Of a DNA stretch of 64,000 nt, positions 54,401 to 64,000 are shown in pieces. A model generated the notes under the pieces. It saw nothing but the letters and a program-made list of their open reading frames with translations, searched no databases and was not told the DNA's origin. How positions within the stretch are numbered: position 1 is the first letter of the stretch; every line of letters begins with the position of its first letter. The position numbers and the translations under genes were made by a program. The DNA is from Austropuccinia psidii. Taxonomy: Eukaryota > Basidiomycota > Pucciniomycetes > Pucciniales > Sphaerophragmiaceae. The stretch lies in assembly GCA_023105745.1 (NCBI GenBank), contig JALGQZ010000015.1, forward strand, positions 16,900,499-16,964,498, given 5' to 3'.

Positions 54401-56425
54401 TTTAAGCTGTATATTGATGCATGTGGTGATGGTTTAGGAGCTGCTCTTCATCAAGTTCAAATTGTCAATGACAAACCTTATGAAGGTCCAGTTTGTTTTA
54501 TTTCAAGACAAATTAAACCTACTGAGGCAAGATATGGAGCTAGCCAAATGGAGTGCCTTTGCCTTGTTTGGGCTCTGGAAAAACTTCATTATTATCTTGA
54601 TGGTAGTGTGTTTGAAGTAATTACTGATTGTAATGCAGTAAAATCACTTCTTAACATGAAGACTCCGAACAGACACATGTTAAGATGGCAGATTGCTATA
54701 CAGGAGTATAGAGGCAATATGACCATAGTACATAAAGCTGGAAATATTCATAAGAATGCTGATGGCTTAAGTAGATGGGCATTACCCAATACACCTGATA
54801 ATCCTGCCTATGTTCCTACAAGTGCAGAACCTCAAATCCCAATTGAAGGAATTAATATCACAGATGTTGGAACAGAATTCTTTGAAGAGGTTAGAGAAAG
54901 CTACAAGCAAGATAAGAATTGTCATATTCTTACTGCTCTACTTGACAAAGATTGTAAAGATGTAGCCTTGGCTAATTCTCTGGATGATATTTGGAAAACA
55001 TCTTATGATAATGGAAGATTTCATTTGTTTGATGGTATACTATATCATAGATCTAAACACACATGTGTCATGGTCCTATGTAGTAGAATGTTGATTAACA
55101 CAATACTACTAGAATGCCATGATAACATTTATTCTGGACATCTGTCTGAAGACAGAACAATGGAAAGAATTAAGACATGTGCCTGGTGGCCTTCTTGGAG
55201 AAAAGATGTCATTGAGTACTGTCATAGTTGTGATAGATGCCAGAAAGCCAATGAAGCTACTGGTAAAAGATTTGGTTTAATGATCCATATCCAAGAACCA
55301 AGTACCCCATGGGAAGTGGTTCACATGGATTGGGTAACTGCCTTACCACCTTCAGGTGATAAAAGTTACAATGCATGTCTTGTTATTGTGGACAGATATA
55401 GCAAAACACCAATCTTTTTACCATGTCATAAAGATGACACAGCTATGGATACAGCTCTTTTGATTTGGAACAGAGTCATATCCCATACTGGTCTCTTTAA
55501 AAATATCATTAGTGATAGAGACCCAAAATTCACATCAGCCTTATGGACTAATCTACATAAGCTTTTGGGTACAAAATTATCATTTTCAACAGCCTACCAT
55601 CCACAAACAGATGGACTGGCAGAAAGAATGATTCAAACCCTTGAGGACATGATCAGAAGATTTTGTGCTTATGGCCTGGAGTTTAAAGATTCTGATGGCT
55701 TTACCCATGATTGGTGTACTCTTATACCAGCATTGGAATTAGCCTACAAGACCTCCATCCATGCTTCAACAGGCAAGACTCCTGCAATGTTGGAAAAAGG
55801 ATGGAACCCCAAACTTCCAGTTGATACTTTGAAAAAGGATTTGGTTGACATTCATCCAACTGCTTCAAGCTTTAAGCTATTGCTTGATAAAGTGAGACAT
55901 CATGCAAATCAAAGCATGAATGATGCCTTTGAATATGCTAAGCAGAAATGGGATAAAAGTCATAAAACACCAGAATTCAAAGTAGGGGACTTAATACTAG
56001 TTTCAACCTTGAACTTTAATAATATTAAAGGTCCAAAGAAATTGAAAGATTCCTTTGCAGGACCATTTATTATTAAAGCCCTTCATGGGACAAATGCAGT
56101 ACAAGTAGAACTGTCAGGAGAGTTAGGAAACAAACACCCAACTTTTCCTGTCAGTCTTGTAAAGCATTACACATCAAGTGATAAGGAATTATTTCCTTTA
56201 AGGAATGAAACACCCTTAGAAGTACCCCCACTTGAACCAAGTGAGGAAAAGAAGGTACTGAAAGTCTTAAAAGAAAGAAGACTTAGGGGTAAAAATGAAA
56301 GAGAATACTTAGTCAGGTACAGAAATCCACAACATGAAGATGAGTGGATTGAAGAAAGTAAAATACCTGATTCCCAAAAGTTTCTCAGAAGATTCAGACA
56401 TGAGAGAAGACCAATTGCTCAATAA
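50657..56425 (+). CDS. Element B Gag-Pol polyprotein (1922 codons, intact)
   Basis: Uninterrupted. Residues 1-260 overlap ORF1 in another frame and may not be a true N-terminus. A coiled-coil-prone part spans about 265-400 and a gag capsid-like region about 435-585. The CCHC knuckle is C635/C638/H643/C648 and the protease has catalytic D758 in LDSG. RT spans about 930-1165 with D1042 and YIDD at 1105-1108. RNase H has D1254, E1299 and D1324. The integrase finger is H1488/H1495/C1525/C1528 and its core D1558, D1620, E1656 (35 residues between the last two). A chromodomain-like tail (about 1865-1915, [16 protein letters not shown]) marks it as a chromovirus, whose tail is expected to steer insertion to marked chromatin. 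All catalytic residues checked are present. The ATG at 50657 lies inside ORF1 intron 1; element A has ATA there. Confidence 0.95.
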   Translation: MTPTRSGSNYSIQSNGSGPGHSSHKSKRQECPPRGEAQMEDARTSTSSQRLASTFEPLIESPEADITAIAVRPEPFPTGNCGNLSIPMEKLVPGVKTTRVGTPSKSLDRHHELLSSSEEVHGARKDRRSSIGLDTNVCQRTSPTDKSLVEKPKHVIRRPEEEVGPGQGQQPSGSSSSIHQQKSASTSAKQAQASPKDQPEGQAKGKGKGKAQVEQALPSELQNSKEGKNSHGQCVQYGKNFDGIQKQGGGKIEPILSKEIDPVKLVTYFESCNKEIMAKFKAFDHVQQKLGNEIVQVKDQQKTIIGLENVNKANILSLTQICERLEHKVTLLNQPDENSISFITGQLRELKIQVQNLENSTGHNAALFQEQLEKSDKARLELKEDIQSSINNISLKHELPRQSTPFLDRNDLNLNNDLHHTISSNDVETACNFKDIPRLEEWPTFSGEGEYNHMEFMKTIDMFKEDFNIPDEYISARLHSLFTKSAKKWYYKMRQDHGKHSWPWWKEQVISKWANDSWRFRMENSFEEAIFNIERDRPMTWFLKQKDRLTALHPNMSEPMVHKRILRKCGGDLEHAIRSRCIEPCSTEDYINAMEDITTRTKIGRNWYKPPIDNKTSGKPISKPNKPHDRPPLKCHKCGSTSHLENTCPKKTRVNEISVEKVEDTKETEVALHESDSEPSEEEEVSEELSIENINVSFEVTEVHTHLPQYSDECMDLIHVQDAKMQKTKPARGKGYTAGSSCITNIVINNTEAKIHLDSGAFCTCVGKDYLDKIYTNWQDKLMPIEGVKFSSASQNMHPLGIFEAAIIFPHPAGSMRLKAEFVVMNNCTSQHFILGNDYLNIYGIDINNHKDRYFTIGENKRQKFAFSPERKEITVIQQVKNVNKERFVSDQLSEAQISPELTPEMKEELIEILFQYREAFASDNEPLGAIKGHEVDIMLNVERPYPPLLRRPAYPASPRAREALENHINELMELGVLRKVGHNEEVEVTTPVIITWHNDKSRMVGDFRALNTYTIPDRYPIPRIHETLTQLSKAKFITSMDALKGFHQNVLTPHARKLLRIIAHCGIYEYLRMPFGIKNAPSHYQRMMNAIFPHELSEGWLIIYIDDIIICSETWQSHLERLSLVLKKILQVNMKISLKKCNFGFHELKALGHVVSGLSLGVDKNKVAAVLLKQIPQNKKEMMSFLGFASYYRQHLKDFAIHARSLYRICDQQTVFEMTQERIQAYDKIKYALTNAPLLLMPDWKLPFKLYIDACGDGLGAALHQVQIVNDKPYEGPVCFISRQIKPTEARYGASQMECLCLVWALEKLHYYLDGSVFEVITDCNAVKSLLNMKTPNRHMLRWQIAIQEYRGNMTIVHKAGNIHKNADGLSRWALPNTPDNPAYVPTSAEPQIPIEGINITDVGTEFFEEVRESYKQDKNCHILTALLDKDCKDVALANSLDDIWKTSYDNGRFHLFDGILYHRSKHTCVMVLCSRMLINTILLECHDNIYSGHLSEDRTMERIKTCAWWPSWRKDVIEYCHSCDRCQKANEATGKRFGLMIHIQEPSTPWEVVHMDWVTALPPSGDKSYNACLVIVDRYSKTPIFLPCHKDDTAMDTALLIWNRVISHTGLFKNIISDRDPKFTSALWTNLHKLLGTKLSFSTAYHPQTDGLAERMIQTLEDMIRRFCAYGLEFKDSDGFTHDWCTLIPALELAYKTSIHASTGKTPAMLEKGWNPKLPVDTLKKDLVDIHPTASSFKLLLDKVRHHANQSMNDAFEYAKQKWDKSHKTPEFKVGDLILVSTLNFNNIKGPKKLKDSFAGPFIIKALHGTNAVQVELSGELGNKHPTFPVSLVKHYTSSDKELFPLRNETPLEVPPLEPSEEKKVLKVLKERRLRGKNEREYLVRYRNPQHEDEWIEESKIPDSQKFLRRFRHERRPIAQ

Positions 56426-56470
56426 AGTTTGAATTGTGTGCTTTACATACTTGAACAGTATAGGTAGAGA

Positions 56471-56562
56471 GGTTGGACAGTGGATTATACCCCCCCCAAA
56501 TTACTTGGGGGTATACTACAAAAGAAAAATTGTGGTACAATTTTTTTTTTGGTGGTAGGGAA
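56471..56562 (+). promoter_or_regulatory. Element B 3' UTR motif, hairpin and polypurine tract
   Basis: GGTTGGACAGTGGATTATA is followed by a hairpin whose arms are TACCCCC (from 56488) and GGGGGTA (to 56513) around a loop with AAATTACTT. Then come GTGGTACAAT, a T-run and GGTGGTAGGGAA directly before the LTR. The purine tract primes plus-strand synthesis. The motif and hairpin recur in element A. Confidence 0.7.
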
Positions 56563-58744
56563 TGTGAGCCTGTGAGGTATGTTCAACATACCCATAAGGC
56601 CACAAATGATTTTATAAACAGTTAAATTTGTCTTAAACAGACTTTTTAATTGAATTTAAAATAAAAAATAATAAAAAATAAGTATAACTTTTTTTTGGAT
56701 AAACAAAGTTATAATTATTATGTCATTTTTGGATTCTACACCAAAAATAACCTAGGGTACACCTATAGGGTGTTATACCCAAAACCACTTATTTTTTATG
56801 TTATTGGAAGATTTAACAATCTCACAGTACCAATGTAACTTTTTTAACATTTTTTAAAAATTGTTAAATTTAAGCTTAATTAAGCTTAAATTTAAAGTTA
56901 CATAAGGTTTATGCAACTTTACCAAAATTTTAGTTAAAATTAAGGTGTGGTGTATATTTACTGAATTGGCTAAGGATTTGCCATACAGAATGTAAATCCT
57001 GCGTGAGCTCAATTTAAAAGGGTTTAAGGCCATAGTATGGCTTTAAATAAATAAAAGGGCAAAATCCACGCAGAAAGGTGGGACAAAGGAAAAAGACCAA
57101 ATAGAGCTGGGGTACCCAACTTTTTGGATCTGCAATGATTCAATTAAGGTTGTCCACCTGTATTGGAGGATTTTCAACCTTATTTAAACTTTAAGATTAG
57201 ACTTTGATCCAACCTTAAGGTTTAAACTGGTTTTATCCTAAATTGGACAGGAATTTCAAGCTGCCAAGAGGGTAAATCCCAATAAGCAGGCTTGGAATCA
57301 AGGTTTTAAGAACTGTCAAAGCTTAATCAAGCTTAAAAAGCTTAAATAAGCTTAAAACATTAAGGTTTCAATCATCAAAACCTTATCAAAACTTAAGGTT
57401 TTGTGTGTATTGCTATTTTACGTGGAAAAATAGTAATAACTTCAAAAATTCATTAAAAATCCAAATCTTAATGGATTTGCTTGAAAATTTCACACAGCTT
57501 AGAATTTAATATTATCAATATATAAATTAAATTTTAAGTATCTTTTATTAATAAGTTTCCTGGGTAATTAGCCTGGAAAATTACTTTTTTAATTAAGCTT
57601 AAAGAAAATTATGATTTCTTTAAAAATTAATTAAAAATTCAGTTTAAGAGATTTCTGCTTGAAACTCTGATTTTATGTTGTTCATGTGATGAACTTTAAT
57701 ATAAATAAACTTATTTTATATTAAAACTTAAAATAATTAAACTAAATGAGGATTAAAGTTACTTGGAGTTAAGAATAACACTGGTAACTTTAAATTGGAA
57801 GTAAAAATAAGTTGCCTTAAGTTAAGAACTTAATTTTTAAGCATGGTTTTTCAGTTTTGACCTGAGCACGCCCTCTACATCCATTATGAATCATGAGAGC
57901 TGCTCTGTAGACATAAAAAGAGTCTTTTCATCACTGTTTTTGTCCATAATTCATAATCAATCCAATCATATTAGACATTTAAACAGGTAAAGTTTTATTA
58001 AATATAAAATATTATTATTAAAAGTAATTCTTAAGTTATTTTTATTCTTTAAATTAAAGAATTGAAGTCATAGAATTCAGATTATTGTTGTAATCATCTA
58101 TAATAACTTTTATTATATAAAATTATCATCTTAAATATCTTTTAAAATCCACAAATTCCTCTCAAAAACTCTTTAATCATAAATTTTAGTATAAAAAGTT
58201 GTTTTATCTTTGATTTTATTGATTTTTGGCGTGTTTTTAACTTATAATCATTATTTAATATAATAACTGTTCTTTTATAACTTGTTGTATTAAATAAATA
58301 TTATAAGTAAGTTTTCTTTAAAGTTCTATATTTTTTTTTATCTATTATTAGTTTTTTTATATAGAATTTTATTCTATAAAGAATTATTTCTGCACAGTGT
58401 GTGATTAATTCTTTTTATAAATAATATTTATATTATTTATAAGTGGTTAATATTCTTATTTTCCACGTGTAATTGTCTCATTAAGAGCTTTACACTTCTT
58501 ATTGTTATAACTGTCAGTGACTATAACAATAATAGAATAATTATAATTTATTATAATTATTATTTTTTTTTATTATTATATATTATAATAATAATTAAAT
58601 TTATTTTTTTATATAATTATTTTTAATAATTATATTTAAATTTGTGGTTATAATATTTCATTATATTATATTTTTCTACTGAGGACAGTCATAGTACTCT
58701 TGATATTGTTACTATTATCAAGAGTTTCATAGACAAACCTTACA
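56563..58744 (+). repeat. 3' LTR of element B (2182 bp)
   Basis: Same ends and exactly the same length as the 5' LTR. Immediately followed by ATGGC, the target duplication. Should carry the polyadenylation signal; AATAAA-like strings are frequent in this AT-rich sequence so none can be singled out. Confidence 0.97.
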
Positions 58745-60305
58745 ATGGCTTTACCAAACACTTCCACATGGTGCTTTTGACCATGACATGCTCAGCTTTC
58801 ATGTGCAAATTGGGTGAAACACAATGCTGAGCATGTGGCACATGAGCTACGTATATTCAAATGATCGGAAGGTGGATACCCATTGGCTATATGCATGCAG
58901 GCTGAAGTAGTATTACAGCTGACACTGTAGTACGCAGTACACCTTTGTAAATGTATGCTGCGGGGAAAAGCAAAAGCTGTTCAACAATGTAACATGCAAT
59001 CACGTCAAGCCATTGAGTCATATATCCCAACTGCATCCCTTTGATGCACCTTGTTTGTAGAGCTCTGCCTAACTACGGCACAGATGCGGGTGTAATCCAA
59101 GTTAATGAAAGTGGGTTATAATGGGATGACTTATTATTTGGGTCATACACAAACAGTGGATTCACTCCGGTGCCATTGTCGGGGCAAACTTTGACTTGCT
59201 GCGCTTTTTAATTGTGTGTGCTCATTGGCAGGCAGCCACATGCTTTCATATGCACCCCCTGATGGGTCATGTGCAGGAAACTTTCACACGCCTGGAAGAT
59301 ATTTTACTGCCAGTCTTCCAACCAGCTATTTTCTTGGTTGGGTGGTCAGCTTGACTGCAGATGCTCACCCACTTGTGCATGGAAACCTGAGGCCAATCAG
59401 TGTGGATTTGCTTCAGCCTCATCTGCATTAGAATAATCCCGGCCTATGACTTCTGAGGCTGGTTATGTTTGTGTGGGGATCTCCCACCACAGGTCATTTT
59501 CTGCACGTTCTCACGCGCCCTGTGCAAGCTGTGGTGCCTGACTTGCAGCCAAAAACTCCCTTGGGCAGGTGGCCTCTTTTGCTGGAGTTTTGTACATGCA
59601 TGAGGCAAAGACCCTGATTCCAATCTTGGTGGATTAGTACCCACCTCAAACGCAATAGGGGTGAATGTATATGTGGATCACGGCTCACGGCCGGTGCCCC
59701 CTTTGATCATGCCACACATTCCCCCCTGGAAACCCAGTAGGCATCAGTCAGAAAAAAACTTCAGGCAAAACCAAGCTCATGTTTGGTGGCACGCCACCAA
59801 ACATATCTCACCCGCCCACACACAAACATCCCCACAGTGAGATTGCCCTTTGAAACCGCCAACATTGCCCAGTAGGTCCCTGTGCAACAATTGACCTGGG
59901 GAAGATACGCTCATTGTTTGCTGTCACACCATCAAACATGGCTGCATGCCTCTAATATGCCCCTCCACAAAAAGTTGCTACAACCCACCCAATTTTGGAT
60001 ATGCTAATGTCAACCTTGTTCCGCCAAAGGTTGCACAACTTGCTGCAGATCCAGAAGTCATCTCGGTGCACCCACATTTTTGCCACCTTGCCATGATATA
60101 TGCCCGAATCGGACATGAAAATTATGAGCCCAAGAGGCCCACCTCCATCAAGACCATGCACATAACCACGGGCCATCCACCCTTGAGCCCATTCCTGCCT
60201 CTCATATAAATTCCCCACCTGCTCTTATTTGTCTTCATTCCCTTTAGCTACCCTTTCCTGATCATATAATTCCCAACTGTCCCCAAGTAATTCATAATAG
60301 CCATC
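58745..60305. other. Interval right of element B
   Basis: Continues the pre-insertion sequence from 47747. Comparatively rich in GC and CpG. Open stretches on both strands (59216-59431, 59444-59688, 59946-60218) overlap each other and show no motif. A perfect palindrome lies at 59779-59804 with a degenerate second copy near 59915-59938. The 60200-60300 part would be the promoter region of the helicase relic. Confidence 0.4.
59779..59804. repeat. Perfect inverted repeat, 12-bp arms
   Basis: Arms ATGTTTGGTGGC and GCCACCAAACAT with two bases between them. About 110 bp downstream, TGTTTGCTGTC..ACCATCAAACA (59915-59938) repeats the pattern with mismatches. Could be an old element end or a protein-binding site; no support for either. 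Confidence 0.6.
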
Positions 60306-61479
60306 ATGTCAACCCCTTCACAACCACTTTGCATTGGGATGGTTAATATTCATATTCAAATAAATAGTGATATAACCTTAAATCCTGAGAATTACCACTT
60401 AGCTTCTTGAATTATCCTATGGCACAATCAACACAAAATATTTGTATATCTCCCCAATAACAAGCATGCTATTGGCTCTCTCCCTGGAAGCCTTTCCAAA
60501 ACGTTGATACCATTCCTTGGGGCACCACAAACATTCATGCACTGTGGTCCTGGTGGGGCATGGATTGAAAATTGCCAATCCAATCCTACTCAAATATTAT
60601 TTGTTGAGGGAGTATGTATGACTGATGCAAATAATCCCTCCTCATCTCAGGAACCCAATCTAGCATTGATGTTCTTCACATGGTATCCAAACATTCTATT
60701 CATAATGGAAAGCTTTTGAACACAAGATTTCAACCTTAAAATGCCCAAATAATATGACTGTAATGCTCATAGTAAATGTCAACTCTTTACTCCCACATTT
60801 TCTGCTTCAAACTCGACACCAGCTTCGTACCCTGCTTTTTCATCATTGATTTCTAATCAAAAACTGATTCAATTACCCAGTGGATCAGACCTCCCCATGA
60901 TTGCCCCGCACCATTCCATTATTCAAACCCCCCTGCTCCCTCATCAAAAGACCGGACTAGCTTTTCTCTGGGATCAAGAAATACCCAATGGCCAATCAAC
61001 CTGTAACCTTTAGGCCACCTCACCCCCAAGATCCACTTTTAATGCCAGGCACATCATTAAAAACAAGGTTGTTAGCTCATTTGAATCCCTTTCAAGCAAT
61101 TACTGTCTTGGAGGACTGCTCGCGGATGATATGGGATTAGGTAAAACCATTCAGGCCATTTCTCTAATTGGTACCTCCAAGGAGAGGTTGATTGCAAACC
61201 CCCATTTCTCCACGCCCACCATGATCATCTGCCCCCCTTGCTTAATTACCACCTGGCAATCAGAAATATCCAAGCATGCTCAGGCTGGAGCGCTGCATGC
61301 CAAAATCTACCATAGTCCCACTTGTCACTCATTATCCAAGGCAACATCTTAAAATATGATATCATCATCACTTCTTACAATACTATCACCCAAGGATTTA
61401 AGCAAACCAATACCTCCACCTCATTCATTTTTGAAAGCAATTGGAATTGTATAATTTTGGATGAAGCACAGTGAGTGTC
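60306..61479 (+). pseudogene. SNF2/Rad5-type helicase, 5' part, decayed and cut off by element E
   Basis: ATG at 60306 (MSTPSQPLCIGMVNIHIQIN) opens one frame to 61349 with stops at 60408, 60717, 60750 and 61011. The helicase start is clear. TPLLPHQKTGLAFLWDQE (60930-60985) is the Q-motif-like entry of SNF2 proteins. GGLLADDMGLGKTIQAISLI holds Walker A (near 61110-61165), and TMIICPPCLITTWQSEI is motif Ia. A one-base frame change near 61345 restores ILKYDIIITSYNTI and IILDEA. The next codon, CA-, would be His of DEAH and is split by a donor GTGAGT at 61471. Nine bases later the LTR of element E begins. The rest of the gene should lie beyond element E. SNF2 proteins use ATP to move along DNA and remodel chromatin. 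Large transposon-associated SNF2 families are known in rusts from memory only. Confidence 0.78.
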
Positions 61480-63304
61480 TGTGCAAGTTGTGGATATGAA
61501 ACTTTGATTAAAGATCAAGTACTTTTCCTGTGTTCAAAATTTGTATGAGGTAAAAATAAATCAAAAATAGTAAGAAATATTATTTTTAAGAGAAAACATG
61601 CCAATTTTATTTCTTATAACTTTTTAGTATAAAACAATAATATTATATGGATTTATTGTTTTACCAACAATAAAGATTTATCCAAAAAATACTCTACAAG
61701 AGATATTTGAAGGCTACAAAAGAAATTTCTTCAAGAGAGATTTCAATTATAATTGATTGAGCAATGAACTGCAAGCAATTAATTAAATAACAGAGTCTTT
61801 AAAAAGAATATTCAAGAGAAAAACATGCCCAAAAGTGACCAGAGTGAATTTGGAAACAAAGTGACAAAGTTTACAGTGAGGAAAGATGCTTTAATTCAAT
61901 TTTGGGGTGGTTCAGGGGTAAAAATGATTCTAAGAGTTACAAACAATGATTATAATGATTTTTCCTTGTAGTTAAAAGGTTCAAAATGATTTGAGGAAGG
62001 TGGTTGGAATCTTTTATTGATTGGTTTAACAATGTTTAAACTAATTATAAAAGGAAGAGATTCTAACATGAAGAGAAAAGTGGGGCAAAGAAGACATTCT
62101 TTTATAGCCATCAATTTTATTACTCCAAAAGTAAAATTTACACTTCTCAGTCGTGAAAAAGAGTCTGACAACAGAAAAGCAAGTTATGGCATCATTGAAC
62201 CCTGGTTGAGACCAAAAAAAGGGCTGGTTTAAGCCAATTTTATCCAATTTTAGCCATTTCAGACCCTTAAATGAGCCATTAATAGAGCAATACCTGGTCT
62301 AGAGCCTTCGAAGCACTTCAGAATGTGTGTAGGAGACAGAGAAACCAGCTAAAACTGTTTTTACTATGATTTTTTCATCTTAAGGGTAGTTTTACCTTCT
62401 TGGCAACAGATAAAACTACCCCTGTTGGTATCAAAGCCTCATCATCAATTGAGTTCACAGTCCCTTTAACTCAATTCCAGGACAAAAGTGATGAAGTTTT
62501 GCGTGAAATTTGACACCACACGCCTGTCAGCAAGGATTTTGGGGGTCTAGCTCCCCCTTAGAGCTGGAGTTTCTTTTCCCCCCCAAATGTAATCTTGCCA
62601 ATTTATTTTTCCTTTAATTCGTCATCATGTATTATACTTATAATTTACATATGTAATTCAATTGAGTTGTACAGTTCAATACAGTAAGAATGGATACCTC
62701 ATATGTAAATCAAATTTCACTTATGTAATACACACGCACATTTTGACATTTCAATTGAATTCAATTGAAAATACTTTAATACCTCATAGTTTCTAAAATA
62801 TACACAAAACCTTGATTTTAACACGAAATGTGATGTGAATGAAATTAAAGTTTTTGAGGATTTTCAATTTTCATACAGAAAATATTAAAAACTTAATTTA
62901 AGCTTATTTAGAGTTGAGTTACAAAATTTTCACTCAAAGGTGACCCCACCTGATTTTTATAAGGAATCCAATGATGAAATAATTTTTATATGTTTATTTA
63001 TTGGATGAAAAGTTATAATAATTTTTATTTAACTTTTTTCCAAAATTATTTATTTTTTTGCAATTTTGTTAAAAATTCATTTTTACTTAATTTTTTCAAG
63101 TATAAATGTAATTTTACAATTTCAAAATTTAATGTAATTTTCTTTTTAAACTGTAATTAAATTTTTTGAATTGTGAATATAATTTTATATTTATATTTTG
63201 ATTTTCATTTTAATAATATAAATAAATTTATTTTATTTATATTCATATGTTAATTTTGTATTTGTGGTGTCTTGGGTATATGAAATTACCTCTAAGGCTC
63301 ACAT
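61480..63304 (-). repeat. 3' LTR of element E (about 1825 bp)
   Basis: Minus-strand start TGTGAGCCTTAGAGG at 63304 follows the G-rich tract. The other end is placed at 61480 because TGTGCAAGTTGTGGATATGAAACTTTGA there resembles, over its length, the inverted ends of the element B LTR (TGTAAGGTTTGTCTATGAAACTC). The exact end is less certain than for other LTRs, because no second copy is present. Small open stretches inside (for example 62017-62232) are incidental. Confidence 0.7.
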
Positions 63305-63326
63305 TCCCCCCCCTAAAAAAAGAATA

Positions 63327-64000
63327 TTACTTTGTGATATTGTTATTTCTAGTGTGTCTGAACCTTCTGAGAAGTTTAGTAGCTTCAGGTATGTCTTTTT
63401 CTGGCAACCATTCATCTTCACAAGTTGGGTCACTGTACCTAACAAGGTACTCCCTAACTTTGTTGGTTCTCAACTTTCTTTCTTTGAGAACTTTTGTAAT
63501 TTTCTTACTGCCAGATGGCTCAACAGGAGGTATAGCTTGGGGAATTTTACTCCTCAAGGGAAATTTTTCAGCATCACTAAATTTATATGGCTTTATCAAG
63601 CTCACTGGAAATGTAGGATGCTTATTGCTAAGTTCTTCAGATAACTCTACTTCAACAGCATTCTCTCCATGGAGGCCCTTAATAACAAAAGGTCCTTCAA
63701 AGGAGTCTTTCAACTTTTTACATCCTTTCATGTTATTGAAGTTAGTCGCAGATACAAGAACTAGGTCCCCCACTTTGAAATCTGGAGTTGCATGTGATTT
63801 ATCCCATTTGTCTTTAGCATATGCAAAGGAGTCTTCCATGCACCTTACCACAAGCTTCCTAGCTTTGTCTAGCATTCCTTTGCAGCTAGCAGCTGTGGGA
63901 TGTATTTCAGGCAAATCTTTCCTCAAGGAATCTTGGGGTAATTTGGGGTTCCATCCTTTTTCTAGGATAGCAGGAGTTTGGTTGATACTGGCATGGATTG
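63327..64000 (-). CDS. Element E Pol, C-terminal part (integrase end and chromodomain)
   Basis: Open from the window edge at 64000 to the stop at 63327. It starts within integrase ([20 protein letters not shown]) and continues with DKWDKSHATPDFKVGDLVLV and PFVIKGLHGENAVEVEL. It ends in a chromodomain-like tail REYLVRYSDPTCEDEWLPEK..LLRRFRHTR. No stop in the visible part, so the copy may be intact, but most of it is outside the window. Sequence is close to elements B and A but clearly a separate family member. Confidence 0.9.
   Translation of the reverse strand, partial: IHASINQTPAILEKGWNPKLPQDSLRKDLPEIHPTAASCKGMLDKARKLVVRCMEDSFAYAKDKWDKSHATPDFKVGDLVLVSATNFNNMKGCKKLKDSFEGPFVIKGLHGENAVEVELSEELSNKHPTFPVSLIKPYKFSDAEKFPLRSKIPQAIPPVEPSGSKKITKVLKERKLRTNKVREYLVRYSDPTCEDEWLPEKDIPEATKLLRRFRHTRNNNITK

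Larger units (their letters stand above)
47748..58744 (+). mobile_element. Element B: complete, apparently young Ty3/Gypsy chromovirus
   Basis: An 10,997-bp element with two 2182-bp LTRs (47748-49929 and 56563-58744), a primer-site candidate at 49932, an intact 1922-codon Gag-Pol frame and a purine tract at 56551-56562. ATGGC stands immediately before (47743-47747) and after (58745-58749), a 5-bp target duplication. By eye the two LTRs differ at only about seven positions, all substitutions, so insertion is recent relative to the decayed copies A and C. A solo LTR of the same length at 29733-31914 shows the family has moved more than once here. It is the only element in the window that could still be autonomous. 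Confidence 0.97.
61480..64000 (-). mobile_element. Element E: Ty3/Gypsy chromovirus, minus strand, runs off the window
   Basis: The 3' LTR (61480-63304) and the C-terminal part of its Pol are in the window; the remainder continues to the right. It belongs to the same superfamily as A-C. GTGTC at 61475-61479 is the expected left copy of its target duplication. Read on the minus strand the purine tract before the LTR is a long G-run (from the C-run at 63306-63314). Confidence 0.85.

Overview
The window reads as repeat-rich, AT-rich nuclear DNA of a rust fungus (Basidiomycota, Pucciniales). Small introns with GT..AG ends, chromodomain Ty3/Gypsy elements, a Plavaka/CACTA-type DNA transposon, a Tet-like 2OG-Fe(II) oxygenase and decayed SNF2 helicase and Cys-cluster genes fit that group. 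From remembered protein families the closest match is the myrtle rust Austropuccinia psidii. That is recall, not a search result. I see no rRNA or tRNA gene, no CRISPR array, no bacterial gene and no clearly intact single-copy host gene. Almost everything is mobile DNA or its remains.

Layout. 1-13833: a nested pair of plus-strand Ty3/Gypsy elements. Element A (1-7798, 5' end outside the window) sits inside the gag of element C (7799-13833). 13834-21345: short degenerate tandem repeats, then a badly decayed minus-strand retroelement D with a CCHC knuckle and a retropepsin. 21349-28636: a Plavaka/CACTA-like DNA transposon with about 213-bp terminal inverted repeats and a 3-bp TTG target duplication. 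It carries a transposase relic and a convergent companion gene, and a solo LTR (26605-28483) is inserted in its right inverted repeat. 29280-32110: degenerate repeats of about 180 bp, split by a solo LTR (29733-31914). 32417-36466: unrecognised multi-exon gene relics. 38640-44925: a block bounded by two related satellites that holds an unrecognised multi-exon gene and a Tet/JBP-like dioxygenase relic. 45350-46655: a minus-strand Cys-cluster, Pro-rich gene relic. 47748-58744: element B, a complete and apparently young chromovirus with two 2182-bp LTRs, TSD ATGGC and an intact 1922-codon frame. 60306-61479: an SNF2/Rad5-type helicase pseudogene cut off just after its DEAH codons by element E (61480-64000, minus strand).

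The most interesting signal is in element B and repeated in element A. Upstream of and overlapping the long Gag-Pol frame, a second reading frame becomes continuous only if two introns of about 62-66 bp are removed. In the regions I compared, the differences between copies fit this spliced frame better than the long frame. The element therefore appears to make a spliced protein of about 272 residues (ORF1) whose codons overlap the start of the long frame. The apparent Gag-Pol ATG of element B lies inside the first intron.

Functionally, Gag, protease, RT, RNase H, integrase and chromodomain of element B form one retrotransposition unit. The transposase and companion gene form a second, now dead, unit. 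The Tet-like gene, if once active, would act on 5-methylcytosine, a plausible host silencing mark on such DNA, but nothing here shows that directly.
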